A stretch of DNA of 64,000 nucleotides from Anthopleura xanthogrammica (taxonomy: Eukaryota > Cnidaria > Anthozoa > Actiniaria > Actiniidae). Each line of letters starts with the position of its first letter. Within the stretch, counting starts at the first letter, position 1. The notes beneath the pieces were generated by a model. The model saw only the letters and a list, made by a program, of their open reading frames with translations. It made no database searches and was not told where the DNA came from. The position numbers were made by a program, and so were the translations under genes. Shown here in pieces: positions 1 through 12,024 of this stretch. Where the stretch lies: assembly GCA_964019055.1 (NCBI GenBank), contig OZ025221.1, positions 4,914,968 to 4,978,967 of the forward strand. Direction: 5' to 3'.

Positions 1-380
1 AAATATTGGGGGTCACGAAATTCGCTTTTTATTTCGCTAAACGCTGTGCAAATATTGTATTCAGCGTAAATAGCATAAATTAAGGTATCAAAGAAACACT
101 TTAAAAAATCGAAAACATTAAAGAAATAATGTTAAAAAATGCGACGTGAATGCAACTATCGAGTGTGTGCTGTAAGTGTGAGTGTGGTTTAGATGACTAT
201 TATCCATATTGAGTCTATTGATAGTATCATATATTTTTCATAATTTATCACGTATAGAAGTATATTCATGTTGTAAGTATTATTCACAGTGTTTTGTGAG
301 TTCGATTTTATAGACAATATACACATACCCCTATCCCAGGGGTAGGTATAAAGCTACAGCATCATTAAACAGTTAGTTTG
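1..380. other. Left edge, no gene recognised
   Basis: AT-rich sequence without a convincing ORF. It lies downstream of the minus-strand methyltransferase-like fragment at 381-524, so further exons of that copy would be expected here or beyond the edge. I see no splice donor directly after the conserved part and no recognisable second exon in this stretch. Confidence 0.5.
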
Positions 381-524
381 TCAATGATATAATATTAGCT
401 TGTCGTAGTCTGGTGCAAGAGAGTCGTACATGTCTCGTAGCTGTTCGTGCTGATCAGGGCGAAGACAAGTAATATTGTGCAACTTCTTCAGTAATTCAGC
501 TCGTTCAGGATTTTCATCTTCCAT
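381..524 (-). pseudogene. Fragment of METTL27-like methyltransferase first exon
   Basis: A minus-strand ORF starting at 524 (an alternative in-frame ATG lies at 578) encodes about 47 residues ending in YDSLAPDYDK and then stops. This matches the N-terminal YDxWAxxYDx block of METTL27-like methyltransferases, also seen in the intact gene at 12025-12971 (YDDWAEEYDK). In the intact gene a GT donor follows the DK codons directly. Here the sequence reads on into a few residues and a stop, with no GT donor at that point. It therefore looks like a broken or orphan first exon. It could still be the start of a live gene using an unusual donor and continuing off the left edge. Confidence 0.45.
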
Positions 525-1917
525 TGCTACTTTGCTTCTCTTTTGGTGTTGAGCAGTTGAGATATAAAAATTAAGCAAGCGACAAAAGCTCGATCTGATT
601 TGTTAGATCGAGTCCAGACAGAAAACTTAAACCTTGGAGGTTTTGACCTTCTTGTGATGCTGATGACGTGTTCACCAAAAAAGTAATAAATAAATAGATA
701 AAAAACAACCAAAAACCTCCAACCAACCAAAAAAAAGAGGTCGCTCAGTATATCTTACAGCTTTTACGCCAAACTATCTCTGTGTTCGATTCATAGCCCT
801 TGACAGAAACTATTCGAGGTTGTGCAGTTGTTAATCGGGAGGAGTCTAGGAAACAAACCTTAAGAATAAGGATAACTTTATTTATACGCGAGACATTGAT
901 GAGCAAAGCATGCTCGGCGCAAAAATGTACGTGTGTTGTAATAACTATAGTATAGAAAAAATATTTAAAATATATATGTATACATCAACAAAACAATCAA
1001 AACAACCTCTTATAAACACACTCGTAATCCGACGATCCCAAAACCATGTCCTATGTCTTAGGCCCAGATCAATCGTCGATCTTCTCATGAGCCGGACCTA
1101 ATGACATCAAAGAAGACCGCCTTATTATCCATTGTTTTCAATGCGTTCCGCTCATAAGAACATCGACGTTTGAACTGAGCCTAAGTTGTGCTGACCTTCA
1201 GATAGTTGCAGTTGGAGTTTAAAATTATTGTCAGTATATAAACTTTTCCCAGTTCAAACCAGGAAAACACTGACAACTCGATTTTCCGGATCGAGATTGC
1301 TTAACTAATAATACTGAAGCCGTGAGAAAAAAATTAAGGACTAGCTGTCACTCTTTCTACTGACCGGGAAAATCATTACTGCAATGTTAAGGGTTTGAAT
1401 CCAATAATAAAAGGTAATAAGGAAAAGAAAATTTATTGGGATGCTGTGGGATTCACAACCAAGTCCCATTTCTGCCGAGTACGTAACCGCACACTATCAT
1501 ACCCAGGCCCTTTTCATTGGCGCTTTGAGGGACTAGTAACTCTATTTGAAAGACTCAAAAATGGACGGGGAAAATCAAAGTCTCGCTGATAATTCTGAGT
1601 AAGGCCAGTGTGGCGTTGTTATTTTTCCTTTTTTAATGAAATTTATCAAGAGACCATCAAAGAAAAGATAGGTCCATGGTCTCAGTGAATTTAAGCATGT
1701 GGTTTTCCTGCCAGACCGTAAGCAGGTAGAATACCACTGACCAATCAGAGAAGACCTTGAGCCGACCAAAGAGATTTTGATACAACAGGTAATTGTCTAG
1801 CTATTAATAGTAAATATTATTCAAGTTAACTTTATACTAAAGGAACTGTGCAGTCGGCGAAACAGAAACAAGGAATAACTGAATACTTGCAGTTGAGAGT
1901 TAATTTTCACGCCCAAA

Positions 1918-2145
1918 ATGCAAAAACAAGTTTGTGTTACGAAGGACTACATCATTGACTACGTAGACACTGGTGCAAAACCGTCGTCACAGAGCAAAAA
2001 GCGAACATGTCAGCCTCTAAATGTCGTCGTCAAAGTCGTCACTATCGATGGAGATTGGCCTCCATTGACTGCATCTGAATTGGCACAGATTTTGAAAATG
2101 GATGCTGAAGGAAAGAAGTCCAAGAAAATAAACACCGTGTTTTGA
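1918..2145 (+). CDS. Possible small hypothetical protein (75 aa)
   Basis: An uninterrupted ORF with an ATG in a plausible context encodes a 75-residue basic protein. Its middle part (TIDGDWPPLTASELAQIL) looks like a real folded sequence, and the tail is lysine-rich. I do not recognise the family and see no signal peptide or membrane segment. Nothing nearby continues it by splicing with certainty. It may be a small gene, an isolated exon or chance. Confidence 0.3.
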   Translation: MQKQVCVTKDYIIDYVDTGAKPSSQSKKRTCQPLNVVVKVVTIDGDWPPLTASELAQILKMDAEGKKSKKINTVF

Positions 2146-2857
2146 CTAGGCGCCATTTTGGAATTGGAACATGAGAGTGACTCTAGTTATTGAAAGACGG
2201 AACATGTACGACAACTGCTTTCAAGCTATAAATAGCTGTAGAAGTGGATGGAACAATTTATAATTCTTCAAGAATGTTTGTGGTTCTCGATTGCACGTTT
2301 TTGTTTTGCAGCAAATCTTTTATTATAAAGAAGACAAGACTATTCACTTATAATTTTTGTTTTTTAAGTGAAAAAAGATATGAAAAACAGTTGAGATTAT
2401 ACTCTTAGATTAGTTAAATCATCGAGCAGAATGTCTTCACTTCAGTATTAGAATTATAGATGGACTAACCTACCGTCCAAGCCTTATAAAGTTCTTTATG
2501 TATGTTCATTTTCGTTTTGTTTTGTTTTAACTTTTTTTTTTTTGCTGAGTTTGAAGTGTTTTTTTTTTTTTTTTACTATATGAGAAATTTAAGTTAAAAA
2601 TCCTTGATTTGCATAAAGGATATATAACCTGCCCTTTTTGACACCTTTGAACTGCTGTTTATTTAGGTTGGACAAACAAGGTGTATTTTGCTTGGGTACA
2701 ATCTGTACTACGTAAGCCATGAAAAACGGAGATTTTTGCACTCAATTTAGATCAAAATACATCACGTTCACGATCTCAGTTGGTCAAAAGGCAAATGCCT
2801 TCCGGTTGTGAAGCCGTAAGTATTAAATTGCACCCGCTCTGAGATTGCTAACATGGA

Positions 2858-2926
2858 GCATTGTGGTCTAGTTTGGTTACAAACATCTTATATGGTGTTG
2901 TTTGTACTCAAGCTAGACCACAATGC
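2858..2926. repeat. Short inverted repeat
   Basis: The arms at 2858-2871 and 2913-2926 are perfect 14-base reverse complements (GCATTGTGGTCTAG), separated by 41 bases. They could be the ends of a tiny MITE or a local hairpin. No target-site duplication was identified. Confidence 0.5.
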
Positions 2927-3470
2927 ATCACGTTTATCGAACTAAGAAAAGGTTTATTACACGCGTGGGTGTCTTCCATTACATGAAACACAATGCTTCA
3001 AGTATAGGAGGCGTGTCTATGGAATGCTATGGCAACTTCTTGATTGACGGCAAGCACATCCGCGCATGTTATCAGGAGAATCCTAAACTAGGCGCGCAAT
3101 GCATTCCAGGTTAGATTTTCCAAAACTTGAAATAATTTGATTAAACCTGATCTGATTATGATCGATTTTTTCTTCACACGAGAAAAACTCGATAACTACT
3201 TTCGTACGGGCGAGCCACAGTGGTCATTCCTGAACAATGACATATTGCGAGAATCAGTATCTCCGACAATATAAATTTGTAATTTTGTCCTTCAAACTCA
3301 AAATTCTATATCCCTTCCCTTTGTTTTTGGGAAATATTTTTTCAAAACGATTGACAGAAGCAACTGGTGGAGACGCATCGCTTGATAGCACAAGACCGGA
3401 AGTGCCTTTCAAGCCACGTATTTCCACCCACCAACCCCTGCGCACCGGGTCTGTTTATCAAAAATCCAAG

Positions 3471-6400
3471 ATGGCGACCGAAAGTTTACGAGAGAGGAAG
3501 AAAATAGCTTGGCGAGAACAGTTCCTAGCCAACGTAGAAAACAAAGACAACTGTCGACTCGTGAAGCGCATTCTTAAGAAAGATCCCTCGGACCGTTCAG
3601 ACAAGGATAGGAGTATCTTGAAGGAACTTGAAGGACTTGTAGCTCAAGTTGAAGACCGAGCCCGGAAGCAAGCAAAAGCAAAGAGAAAAGCCGAAGAGGT
3701 CTAGTGTTTACTTGATTTAAACTTAAAATTACTATTTTTTATCCTAAAAGAATGAAGTTTCTAACTACGAGGGCTTGGTTTTTAGATATTAGACCCAGAA
3801 GAAGTGCTGGAAGAGAAAGTAAACTGCCTTGTTGAGGCAATTCGTCAAGCGAAAGCTTTGGTCGTGTACACTGGCGCGGGAATAAGCACCGTAAGTTTAT
3901 TTTCCAATTCTTTCGTTATTTTATTCTCGTTTTAGATGCAATGTTAATAATTTCTTTATTTTTCATTTTTATAGGCAGCTTGTATCCCAGATTACAGGTA
4001 AAAAATTATAAAATGTTATTTATAGCTTAATTTTGTCGAAAATTGAAGTCTTATGGCTTTTTGATAGAGTAAGCTTAAACGTAAAAAAAATCTCCTAAAT
4101 TGTTCTTCAAGATTATCTTTGATGGTATTTAAGACTTAGTCTCCTTATTTTTCACGTATTATATGAATTACTTTTCACTCAAGGGGACCAAATGGAATAT
4201 GGACCAGGCTCTCAAAAGGAGAAAAGTTAGGGTAAGTCGATGGTAATACTTGGTAATATCGTAATCTAATGTAGGTTGTCATGAATAAATAATAATCTCT
4301 GCATAACAAGAATTTCTTAGTCTTTTTTAAAAAAAATATGATAGAGAAAATTCATTTGCAAAAATTTTTTTTGACCTATAAGATTATTTTTATTTTTACA
4401 AATTTTAGATTCATAAATCTATATATCACTATATAAATTTAAATTTCAACCAAAAACCGAATGAAAATTTTTCTCACTAATAATAAGCAGTTTTTGCTTT
4501 CGCTCTCTCTCTCTCTTTCTCTTCTGTCTTTCTCTCTCTATTTTTAACTTCCTCTTAGGAATTATTGCAAGCTATTTACAATACATATTTTTCTATTGTA
4601 TGGTATACTTATTTCTTTTTATTCGACAGTTCATATAATCTGTGCGATGCCGAACCAACTGTTGCTCACATGAGTTTAACGAAACTCCACAATGAAGGGT
4701 TTGTAAGTATTGCATCCCAGTAAACCTTAAACCTTATAAAATGATGACATGCAATGCCATTGACAGACATCAACTTTATTGAACCCTAAATCAACCTCTG
4801 GGCTGATCTAATTCAGGGCATGGCTAACTCATAGATCAAACCCTGAAATAACCTCTAGGCTGATCAAAATCAGGCCATTGCTAACTCACAGATTAATCCT
4901 GAAACAACCTTTGCACTGATCAAAGTCAGGGCACGGCTAACTCACAGATCAAACCCTGAAACAACCTCTTGATCTAAGGTTGAAACCTTGGCTGATCTAA
5001 GTCAGCTCACAGATCAAATTGGAATTTACTGTGTTGGGTGTATTTATTTAGTGGAGGGAGGGAAACTGGAGAAAAGCCTCCATGAATCAGGGAGAGACAT
5101 GGCATACTGTGCACACATGTAATGTTAAGTCTAGGCTTCAGACCCCAGAGGTAATAGGCAAGTGTACTACTGCTACATCACCCATGATTCCCTGACTCTA
5201 AATCTGATCATTATCTTTTAGGTCAAACACATAGTCTCCCAGAACTGTGATGGCCTACATATAAGAAGTGGTTTACCAAAAGATGCCTTGTCAGAAGTAC
5301 ATGGGAATATGTTTTCTGAGGTTTGTATTTGATCTATCACAGCTATTTTACAAACACAGGAATCACATTTTAGATCAATGTAATAAAATTAATGTATGAG
5401 ACCCCTTTCGGGATAGGGTGTGTGAGTTGATCCCCAAATCCACCACCTGGCTAGCTAGCTCAATAGACTTTTTTCAAAAATGGCAACCACAAATTCAAAT
5501 GGGTTAAAATTGAAAGTTCTCTGTTACTGTAAAAACCAATCAGCTAAGAAAGCATAAGTTGAAAATTGACAAATTTACAGATGTTTGTATGACTGGGGTA
5601 TATGCCATACCCCCAGTCATACAAATAAAGTAAATGTAAAGTAAAGTAAATTTAAAAAAAAATGTCTGTAAATTTGATCCCCTTTAGATGCAGGCATACC
5701 ACCCTGCTTTCACCTTTCTGGCTGACCACAATCATTTTGAGCTCATATAGTGTTAAAAAATGGGAAGGTGAAAGTCAAAAGTTTTCAAAATATAAATTAT
5801 ATTTGCAAAATATATTCTAAAATGTACTTTCCCATTTCACTCCAGGTGTGCACGAAATGCGAAGAAGAAAGATTGTACTATAGATTATTTGATGTAACTG
5901 AGAGAACATCCTTAAGACGGCACCAAACAGGCAGGAACTGTTATGAATGTGATGCTCCACTACGGGACAGCATTGTTCATTTTGGTGAAAAGGGTTCACT
6001 TGAGCATCCTCTCAACTGGCAGGAAGCACTTGACGCAGCTAAAAAGAGCGATTGTATTCTTTGTCTTGGTTCTAGTCTGAAGGTACAGTAATAATGCGAA
6101 TCATGATAAAATATTTATAGATAACTAGGCACATGCTGTGTTCAGTCATACTATGCTTCTCAGTTGAGCTTGGAACGACCGAAGTTTTGTCACAAAGTTT
6201 TGTCATTGAAAAGTGCATGTTGTCAGGGGCAACATCAAAAGTATTGAACCGTATAGTGTGGGAAAAATTCAAGAGCTTAATTACCGCTGTGGTGACGTCA
6301 GTATCATGCTTGATTCCTATTGAATACTTTTGACATTGCCCAAATATGAGAGAAGTGTTAGGAGAAGCACAGCCCATTGTGGAGTGTTTCTCGTCACATG

Positions 6401-9091
6401 CTACCTTTCCTCACAATATGTCTTGATAGACCATAATATCTTTTAACCCTCTCACTCCCAAGAGTGCCATTTGACACTCATTCATATACGTCAAAAAACT
6501 CAAAGAGTGCCGTTTGGCATGCACTCTCGCTTCCATTTGAAGGTGATTTTTTCTTGTTTCAAAATATGGTACCAGTATTCAATTGTAAATAGTATTTACA
6601 ATGAATAAAGTCTTTTTATTGAAGAATAAACTTTTTTACTATTGTTAACCCTGAAATTCTACAATTTCAATGGTATTCTTGTTATGAAAGTAGTACCCCA
6701 AAACTCTAATATATTTTGTAGAACCCCTTGGGTAATATTAGGGCAGTTCACTCCTAGCCTGGGGCCCTTTGGGAGGGAGAGGGTTAACATAGGTATCCCA
6801 ATATACTTTGCACAGTAATTTATTAAGTGACTTTTATTAATAGGTGTTAAAAAGATATCATGCATTATGGGGGATGAACAGAGTAAAACACAAGAGACCA
6901 AAGCTGTTAATTGTGAATCTACAAGTATGTCAGTAACTAATGATAATGAAATATGAATAATAATATTGTCTAGAAGGATAGAGTAATGTATGATGAAATA
7001 ATACAGTAAGTGAGAGGATTATTCATCAGACAACCACAAGAATACATTACAATTTCGACATCACAGAAACTAGCTTGTTGCACCCTATGTGTCATATAAC
7101 CCACAGGATGACCATGTCTCACTTTTAGAGTTCCCAGTAGCTCAGTGGTTAGAGCATTAGACTAGAATATGGAAGGTTGTGGGTTTGAATCCCATCTGGA
7201 GCTCAGATATTGAGTTATTATTTTGTGTGGTTGTCTGATGAATAATTCTCTCAATATTATTGTCTTTTATTTTTTTTTTTGGAAATGGAATTCTCTATTT
7301 TCTACTCTCCTGGTCCAGGCCTTTTTCTTTGTTGCACATGCCTTTGGTAACTTAGCAACCCTGTCCTAATAAGCCATGTGGTTTTGACGGCAGATGTCAT
7401 TTTGAATTGTTATATTACTATACTGTGGGCTCAAAAAATGTTAAGCAGTGTTATACATTTGCTCATTCCTTTTACTGTACCTAATTCTGGTTAAAACTGG
7501 TTTCACAACCTGTTTGGTTTGTCCATGGTTGAGGACGGCGGTATATCAAAGAACCTGGGTCGGCAGAGTCTCCTATTTTCTCTGCCAGGATTCATCTACA
7601 CAGGAGACTGTGCTAGCAGTGAAATTTTCCTTTGGTAATGATTAATAATTGGGGGGAAAATAAACTCTGCCGATGTAGGACATATTTATTATGCATGCGG
7701 AGATAACTTAGCAACACTGTTAAAATCCTCCATATGGTTTTGACAGCTGATATGTCAAATGTTTGCAAATAATGTGTATCCAGTTGAAAAATGTTTAGAA
7801 CTGGTTTCATTTCATTGTCATGATTGGTGGTATATCAAAAGAAAAGCTCTACATCAACAGAGTCTCTCAGGGAAAGAGGAAATACTCTTGAAGGGAATGG
7901 GCCTTTCTTTTTCACATGTCGTTTTTTCATTCATTGCAGTGGACACCCAAAGATGAATGTGCAACACTAAAAATAAATGGTATGTTATATTTCTCAGGAT
8001 TTAAAATTCCATAGCTTACATAGGTGTAGTGTTTTCTCATCATTCAACTGAGTATTTTTTTCTTACCATGTGGACACACTAACCGAAACCACTTGAATTA
8101 AACTGACCAATCAGATAACAGTAAACTATACAGAGATTGAACTGATAACAGCATTAGCCAATCAGATTATCACATTCTTATCATATAGAATGATGTGTTA
8201 TCTGATTGACTGTTTAAAAAACATTGCACTAAATATCGCAATGTGATTGGTTAATGACACTAGTTTATCAAAGTGGTCCCAGTTGGAGTATCTGCACAGT
8301 AACAAGTAATGTACATTTGACATGTGTCATTCCACTGAGTATTGTTTCTTTCTTTACCAGTCTTCCCTTCCTCTTATTTATCTTATCTTCTTCTAACTAA
8401 ATTTGCAATTTTAACGATGGTACTGATTTTCAGCTCGATGTGATGAGGTAATGTCTATGGTGATGAACAAACTTGGATTGGAAATTCCGGAATACAAAAG
8501 GTATACATTTTAAAGAATATCAGACTTGTATCATTACTTCTTTCAATTTATTCTAGACCGTGCTCAGGACTATTAGATCGTATTACTGTAGAAGGGGGAG
8601 GGGGGCGAGGAGGTTACAGGTTTGAACTCCCACCTGGGGCTCAATTTTTTTCTGAGAAAATGGCTTTATGACAAACAAATATTTTCAAATATTTCTAATT
8701 TTTACCAAGCACAAAAACATCCTTAAAACTTTGTGCTTTCAGTCATCAATATCATGTTATTCAAGTTATTCACAACACTACAATTTTTTCATTTTTTCTT
8801 AGGAGCTGTGATCCTCTCTTCTCACTCGCAACACCATTACAGCCACACGAACTAAATACTCATAGCACCAAATCCCTCGCACTGCTCACAGACCCCTCAA
8901 ATATGGACCCTCTAGATAAACCCCTATTAAGAGAGTCCCAAAATGCAAACGAAGAAGGTAATCTTAAATTTGAAAGTAATAATGGCAATGACAATGAGGG
9001 GGATGCGAAAACATCATGTCCCGGCTGGTATGGCAAAGGATTTGGCAAGGTGAAAAAGTCTGCTAAAAGACGCAAAACCAGCAATAATTAG
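3471..9091 (+). CDS. SIRT7: Sirtuin-7, NAD-dependent deacylase (11 exons, 429 aa)
   Basis: Exons: 3471-3698, 3786-3890, 3975-3997, 4184-4231, 4630-4702, 5222-5320, 5846-6082, 6844-6924, 7940-7979, 8434-8500, 8803-9091. All junctions are GT..AG and phases agree. The product removes acyl groups from lysines (classically H3K18ac) using NAD and, by family knowledge, acts in nucleus and nucleolus. Visible motifs: GAGIS at about 106-110, QNCDGLH at 166-172, catalytic His186 in HGN, a CxxC at 194-197 and another at 224-227 for zinc, and LCLGSSLKV at about 263-271. The N-terminus is basic and coiled-coil-like. The C-terminal tail is charged and ends in a lysine/arginine-rich stretch typical of SIRT7. 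The length is close to human SIRT7 (about 400 aa). Exon 3 is a 23-nt microexon. The start was chosen as the ATG opening the conserved basic N-terminus; ORF sequence upstream is probably 5' UTR. Confidence 0.93.
4775..5020. repeat. Imperfect tandem repeat in SIRT7 intron 5
   Basis: About four diverged copies of a roughly 60-base unit. Each carries a CCCTGAAACAACCTCT-like block, then GCTGATCAAAGTCAGG and GGCTAACTCACAGATC. The copies differ by several substitutions, so this is an old minisatellite. It lies between exons 5 and 6 and shows no coding potential. Confidence 0.75.
5584..5625. repeat. Hairpin-forming inverted repeat in SIRT7 intron 6
   Basis: TTTGTATGACTGGGG at 5584-5598 is perfectly complementary to 5611-5625, with a 12-base spacer. 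A second weaker pair (a CTGTAAATTTG-like motif on both sides, around 5570 and 5665) suggests this is the core of a small fold-back element. Confidence 0.65.
7012..7252. mobile_element. Small element with 27-bp inverted ends enclosing a tRNA-like unit
   Basis: The ends at 7012-7038 and 7226-7252 are reverse complements with one mismatch in 27 bases. The tRNA-like module at 7128-7203 lies between them. The element sits in SIRT7 intron 8. It could be a SINE whose body happens to be palindromic, or a SINE captured inside a MITE. Confidence 0.65.
7128..7203 (+). repeat. tRNA-derived SINE head (tRNA-like sequence)
   Basis: An A-box-like TAGCTCAGTGG (about 7138-7148) and a B-box-like GGTTTGAATCC (about 7182-7192) have tRNA spacing, and the two ends can pair as a weak acceptor stem. 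The middle does not form a clean anticodon arm, so this is a tRNA-derived SINE promoter and not a working tRNA gene. Confidence 0.65.
7340..7960. repeat. Diverged direct duplication in SIRT7 intron 8
   Basis: Two segments of roughly 300 bases (about 7340-7650 and 7690-7960) share a series of blocks in the same order: GGTAACTTAGCAAC / ATAACTTAGCAACA, ATGTGGTTTTGACGGC / ATATGGTTTTGACAGC, AACTGGTTTCA, GGCGGTATATCAAAGA / GGTGGTATATCAAAAG, and CAGAGTCTC. The second copy runs up to the acceptor of exon 9. It is an old tandem duplication or two copies of one dispersed repeat. Confidence 0.6.
8556..8645 (+). repeat. Degenerate tRNA-like SINE remnant
   Basis: A B-box-like GGTTTGAACTCC followed by CACCTGGGGCTCA resembles the 3' half of the unit at 7128-7203. 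The 5' half is eroded and a G-rich run is inserted. It lies in the last SIRT7 intron. Confidence 0.4.
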
Positions 9092-10366
9092 AGGAATTGC
9101 TAGAACATAAATAGACATTCTTTTGTGAGGGTAGCTATTAGTTGCATGTTTAGATCTATCTAACAGTTGCTACTCTATTATTCAATATCCCAATACTAAT
9201 AGTCCCCTTCACAGTTCTCAAGCATGATAAAATTTCATACCTACACTTCCAGAATCCCTTTTGGTAGCATTGTTTGTTGTGCTAGTTTTCAATATTGTTT
9301 TAAAATTTGAATATAAAAAGAGATTTTGAAAAGGATTGTGGTAGTTTAGGTATGAAACATCATGAGGTTTAGGGGTCTATTCTCATACACAAAATTTTGG
9401 CTGCATAATACCACAGGTAGCCCAGTATAGTTTAGAATTTATATTAGATTTTCTATCCAATCTCAGACATGCAGAGGGGGCCGTGTTTATAGTTACCTCA
9501 CTGAACAAAAATTCAATTATCCATTTGTATGTAGCCTGTGTTGCTTGGCAGTCTGCAGATGTTACGAGGAGACAAGGTCTTTCTCTTACTTCCCCCTCCC
9601 CTTACCCTGGGTTCCAGAGGCTCTATCGCTCCAGTGTTTCCCGGTTGTAGGTTTCGTTATCGCAGAGAGCTGCTGAAACCTAGGGTACCTTCCCCTCTGC
9701 TGCAAAATAACCACAGACCACTGACAAATATTTGCTACATAGTAACAATTTTTCCAGAAACAACCAATAAATTCATAAATTCTAATGTCTTGTAATATTT
9801 GTCAGCCAGTTAAAGGGTGTATAAATGGCACAGTTAATTCAGCCTTTGTCCTCTTGCATGCAAACTCAAAATAGCCTCTGCTTGCATTTTAAAGTTTGTG
9901 GGTGTATATTTCTATTTTCTTTTCCACCTTTGCTCCAGAAACTTTTTGTTTTTCCAGATTATTCGAACATTGATTGTCACTATATATCTTGTTTTAATAA
10001 ATGCATACAAAATCTTTATTCATACTATTCTCATTCGTAACAACAAAAGCGTTAAATTTTGTCTATTGAATAGCATTTTCTACGGTTTCTAAAAATAGAT
10101 TTATCGCAAAGCCTTGTGGGATCAAAATGCGGACAAACTTTGTAAAAAAAGGATTCGGCATGGAAAAGAAGATCAATAACAGTCGAAAAACTATGGTTTT
10201 TCCATGAACTCACCATTCCCCTTATTATGTACTTCTTGATACCACTACCACTAGAATCCTCTTCGAATGATTTTTCTTATTCAAATGTTTTAACTCCTTT
10301 GGAAGTCGTAAGATCTGGGCTTTTGAAATGGCATGGTTTGGAATAACCAGGCAAGTCAAGCTCCTT
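9092..10366. other. SIRT7 3' flank, no gene recognised
   Basis: AT-rich non-coding sequence with a weak C-rich patch near 9590-9610. The short ORFs here lack family similarity. It should contain the SIRT7 3' UTR; several AATAAA-like strings are present (for example near 9765) but none can be assigned as the poly(A) signal. Confidence 0.5.
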
Positions 10367-10980
10367 TCATAAAACCTGATGAACAAACATGACACTTCAA
10401 TAAATCTCCTACCACATGATATGCTTCAATAGACTTGGATATGAGCTTCAATGCTTTACTTTCTGGACTGGATGACTGGACAAGATGGCAAGGCAATATT
10501 GTTCAGTATATTTATTTGGACTAAAGCCGCTCCTGCACAAGCAATTTTTTTCCTTGGCCAAGTTTTTCTCATCAAGTTTTATTTGCTCGTGTAGATGTGG
10601 TTTAATATCCAAGGAAACTCAGATAACTCCAGTGAACTGTGTTGCAACGTAACGGCTATTGTTCTCACAAGACTTGATAAACAAACATGTAACATTCTTT
10701 GTAACCAGATAAGTATGACTCCTTGGTTTTGGACAAAAGTTTCCATAAATTATTTTCACACAGTTCTGCCATCTTAGCTTCGTGACCATATTCCTTGTAA
10801 GACAAGATGTCCTCTCGTATTGAGAAGCAATTCCACCATGTTTGACTACTTGTACCATTTCATCCATCGCTCCTTCTGCTTTCGTGTGACATGGAGAAAA
10901 CAGTGCGATGCAAATGGCTGCGTTGTACGTGTTGGATGGAATGGAAAGCTTGATTCATTTCAAGATCTTAGTACCTACAA
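10367..10980 (-). pseudogene. Decayed METTL27-like 3' exon, partly duplicated
   Basis: Two pieces match the last exon of the intact gene at 12025-12579 on the same strand. The piece at about 10367-10480 covers only the 3' end of the coding exon. The piece at about 10670-10980 covers most of the second half of the exon, including the sequence encoding MDEMVRVVKPGG in the intact gene (here MDEMVQVVKHGG, then frameshifts and stops). Both have lost an open frame. The order suggests an unequal tandem duplication of the exon end followed by decay. Confidence 0.75.
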
Positions 10981-11334
10981 TAATTTCAACTACTATTTCC
11001 AGACACTATTTTGATACAAGTCACAATATCCTAAGCCTGATTATCGAGTGATAAAGCTGCAGTAAACTCTGGTAAAACGTATTTTGACATCTGCTATTTA
11101 AGCTTACCACGGTAATAATTATGTGAATTAGACTTTCTGCCTTTCAAAGTTGCAATGTAGCAGACGTATATGAAAGATTCTCAGATTCTCAGACTTCTCA
11201 GAAAGATACTGACCAAAAGCCCTCAAAACAAAGGGGAGAACCAACAAGCATTTTTAGATGCAAAACTGGCTACAACAGATGAGAAAGGATTCATGAGCAG
11301 CACTGCTTTAGCTTTATAGTTTCCCTCCCCTGCC

Positions 11335-11425
11335 CCTGGATGTGTCACTTTCACCACAGGGTGCTAAAGGGGAGGGGGAAGGGAAGGGGGAGGGGAATGG
11401 GGAAGGGGAGGGGTGAAAGGGAGTG
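11335..11425. repeat. G-rich purine tract
   Basis: Irregular runs of GGGG separated by A/AA over about 70 bases (GGGGAGGGGGAAGGG-type). Four or more G-runs could form a G-quadruplex on the plus strand. It is non-coding and lies 3' of the methyltransferase gene. Confidence 0.7.
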
Positions 11426-11607
11426 GAGGATAACAAGTGCTCTTTGACATCATTTGACAATCCCATATAAAGTCATATGAATATGATTTATTTCACACCA
11501 CTGACAATAGTAAATGAATAAAGAAAAGAAAAAAATTATATATAGAAAGTTCTTGGCTGTACATTATATGTTTTGCTATAAAAAATATAGAAATTATAAT
11601 GTATAAG

Positions 11608-11831
11608 CAGTGGCAGATCCAGGGGTGTTTCTGATGGCTCCATTGAACCCCCCCCCCCCCCCCCCCTTGTGACCCCCCTCCCCCCCTTGTGAGATCTCGT
11701 GAAGCCAATCATGTTCTTTACGCTCGGCAGTAGAATGAAATTGGAACCCCTCTTTTTGGAGTTGATTACACCATCTTTTTCTGTGTGGCAGCCATTTTAG
11801 AACCCTTCTTAAAATCCTGGATCCACCACTG
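11608..11831. mobile_element. MITE, CAGTGG-ended family, copy 1
   Basis: The element begins CAGTGGCAGATCCAGG and ends in its complement, CCTGGATCCACCACTG. It contains a long C-run. The 5-bp direct repeat ATAAG flanks it on both sides (11603-11607 and 11832-11836), which reads as a target-site duplication. A second copy with the same ends is at 51075-51278. Confidence 0.8.
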
Positions 11832-12024
11832 ATAAGAATACCTGATTGTTAGAAACTAATCAAGAATATTAAAGATATATAAATAATTGGAAGTGTCCTT
11901 TAGAGTATAACCAGATAAATATAGCTAATAATATTTACTATATTTGTAGTTGAATTTAACTAATTATGTAGGGACAAAGGTACAGAATTATCATAGAACT
12001 AAACTTCAAATTGAAAAAAAAAAA

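Larger units (their letters stand above)
579..3470. other. Intergenic region upstream of SIRT7
   Basis: Mostly AT-rich unique sequence with poly-T runs near 2530-2575. It contains one possible small ORF (1918-2145) and a short inverted repeat (2858-2926), listed separately. The sequence just before 3471 should hold the SIRT7 promoter and 5' UTR. No TATA box or known element could be assigned. Confidence 0.5.

Noticed and set aside
7128..7203. Functional tRNA gene
   Set aside because: A- and B-boxes are present, but a proper anticodon arm and clean acceptor stem are not. It is better explained as a tRNA-derived SINE.
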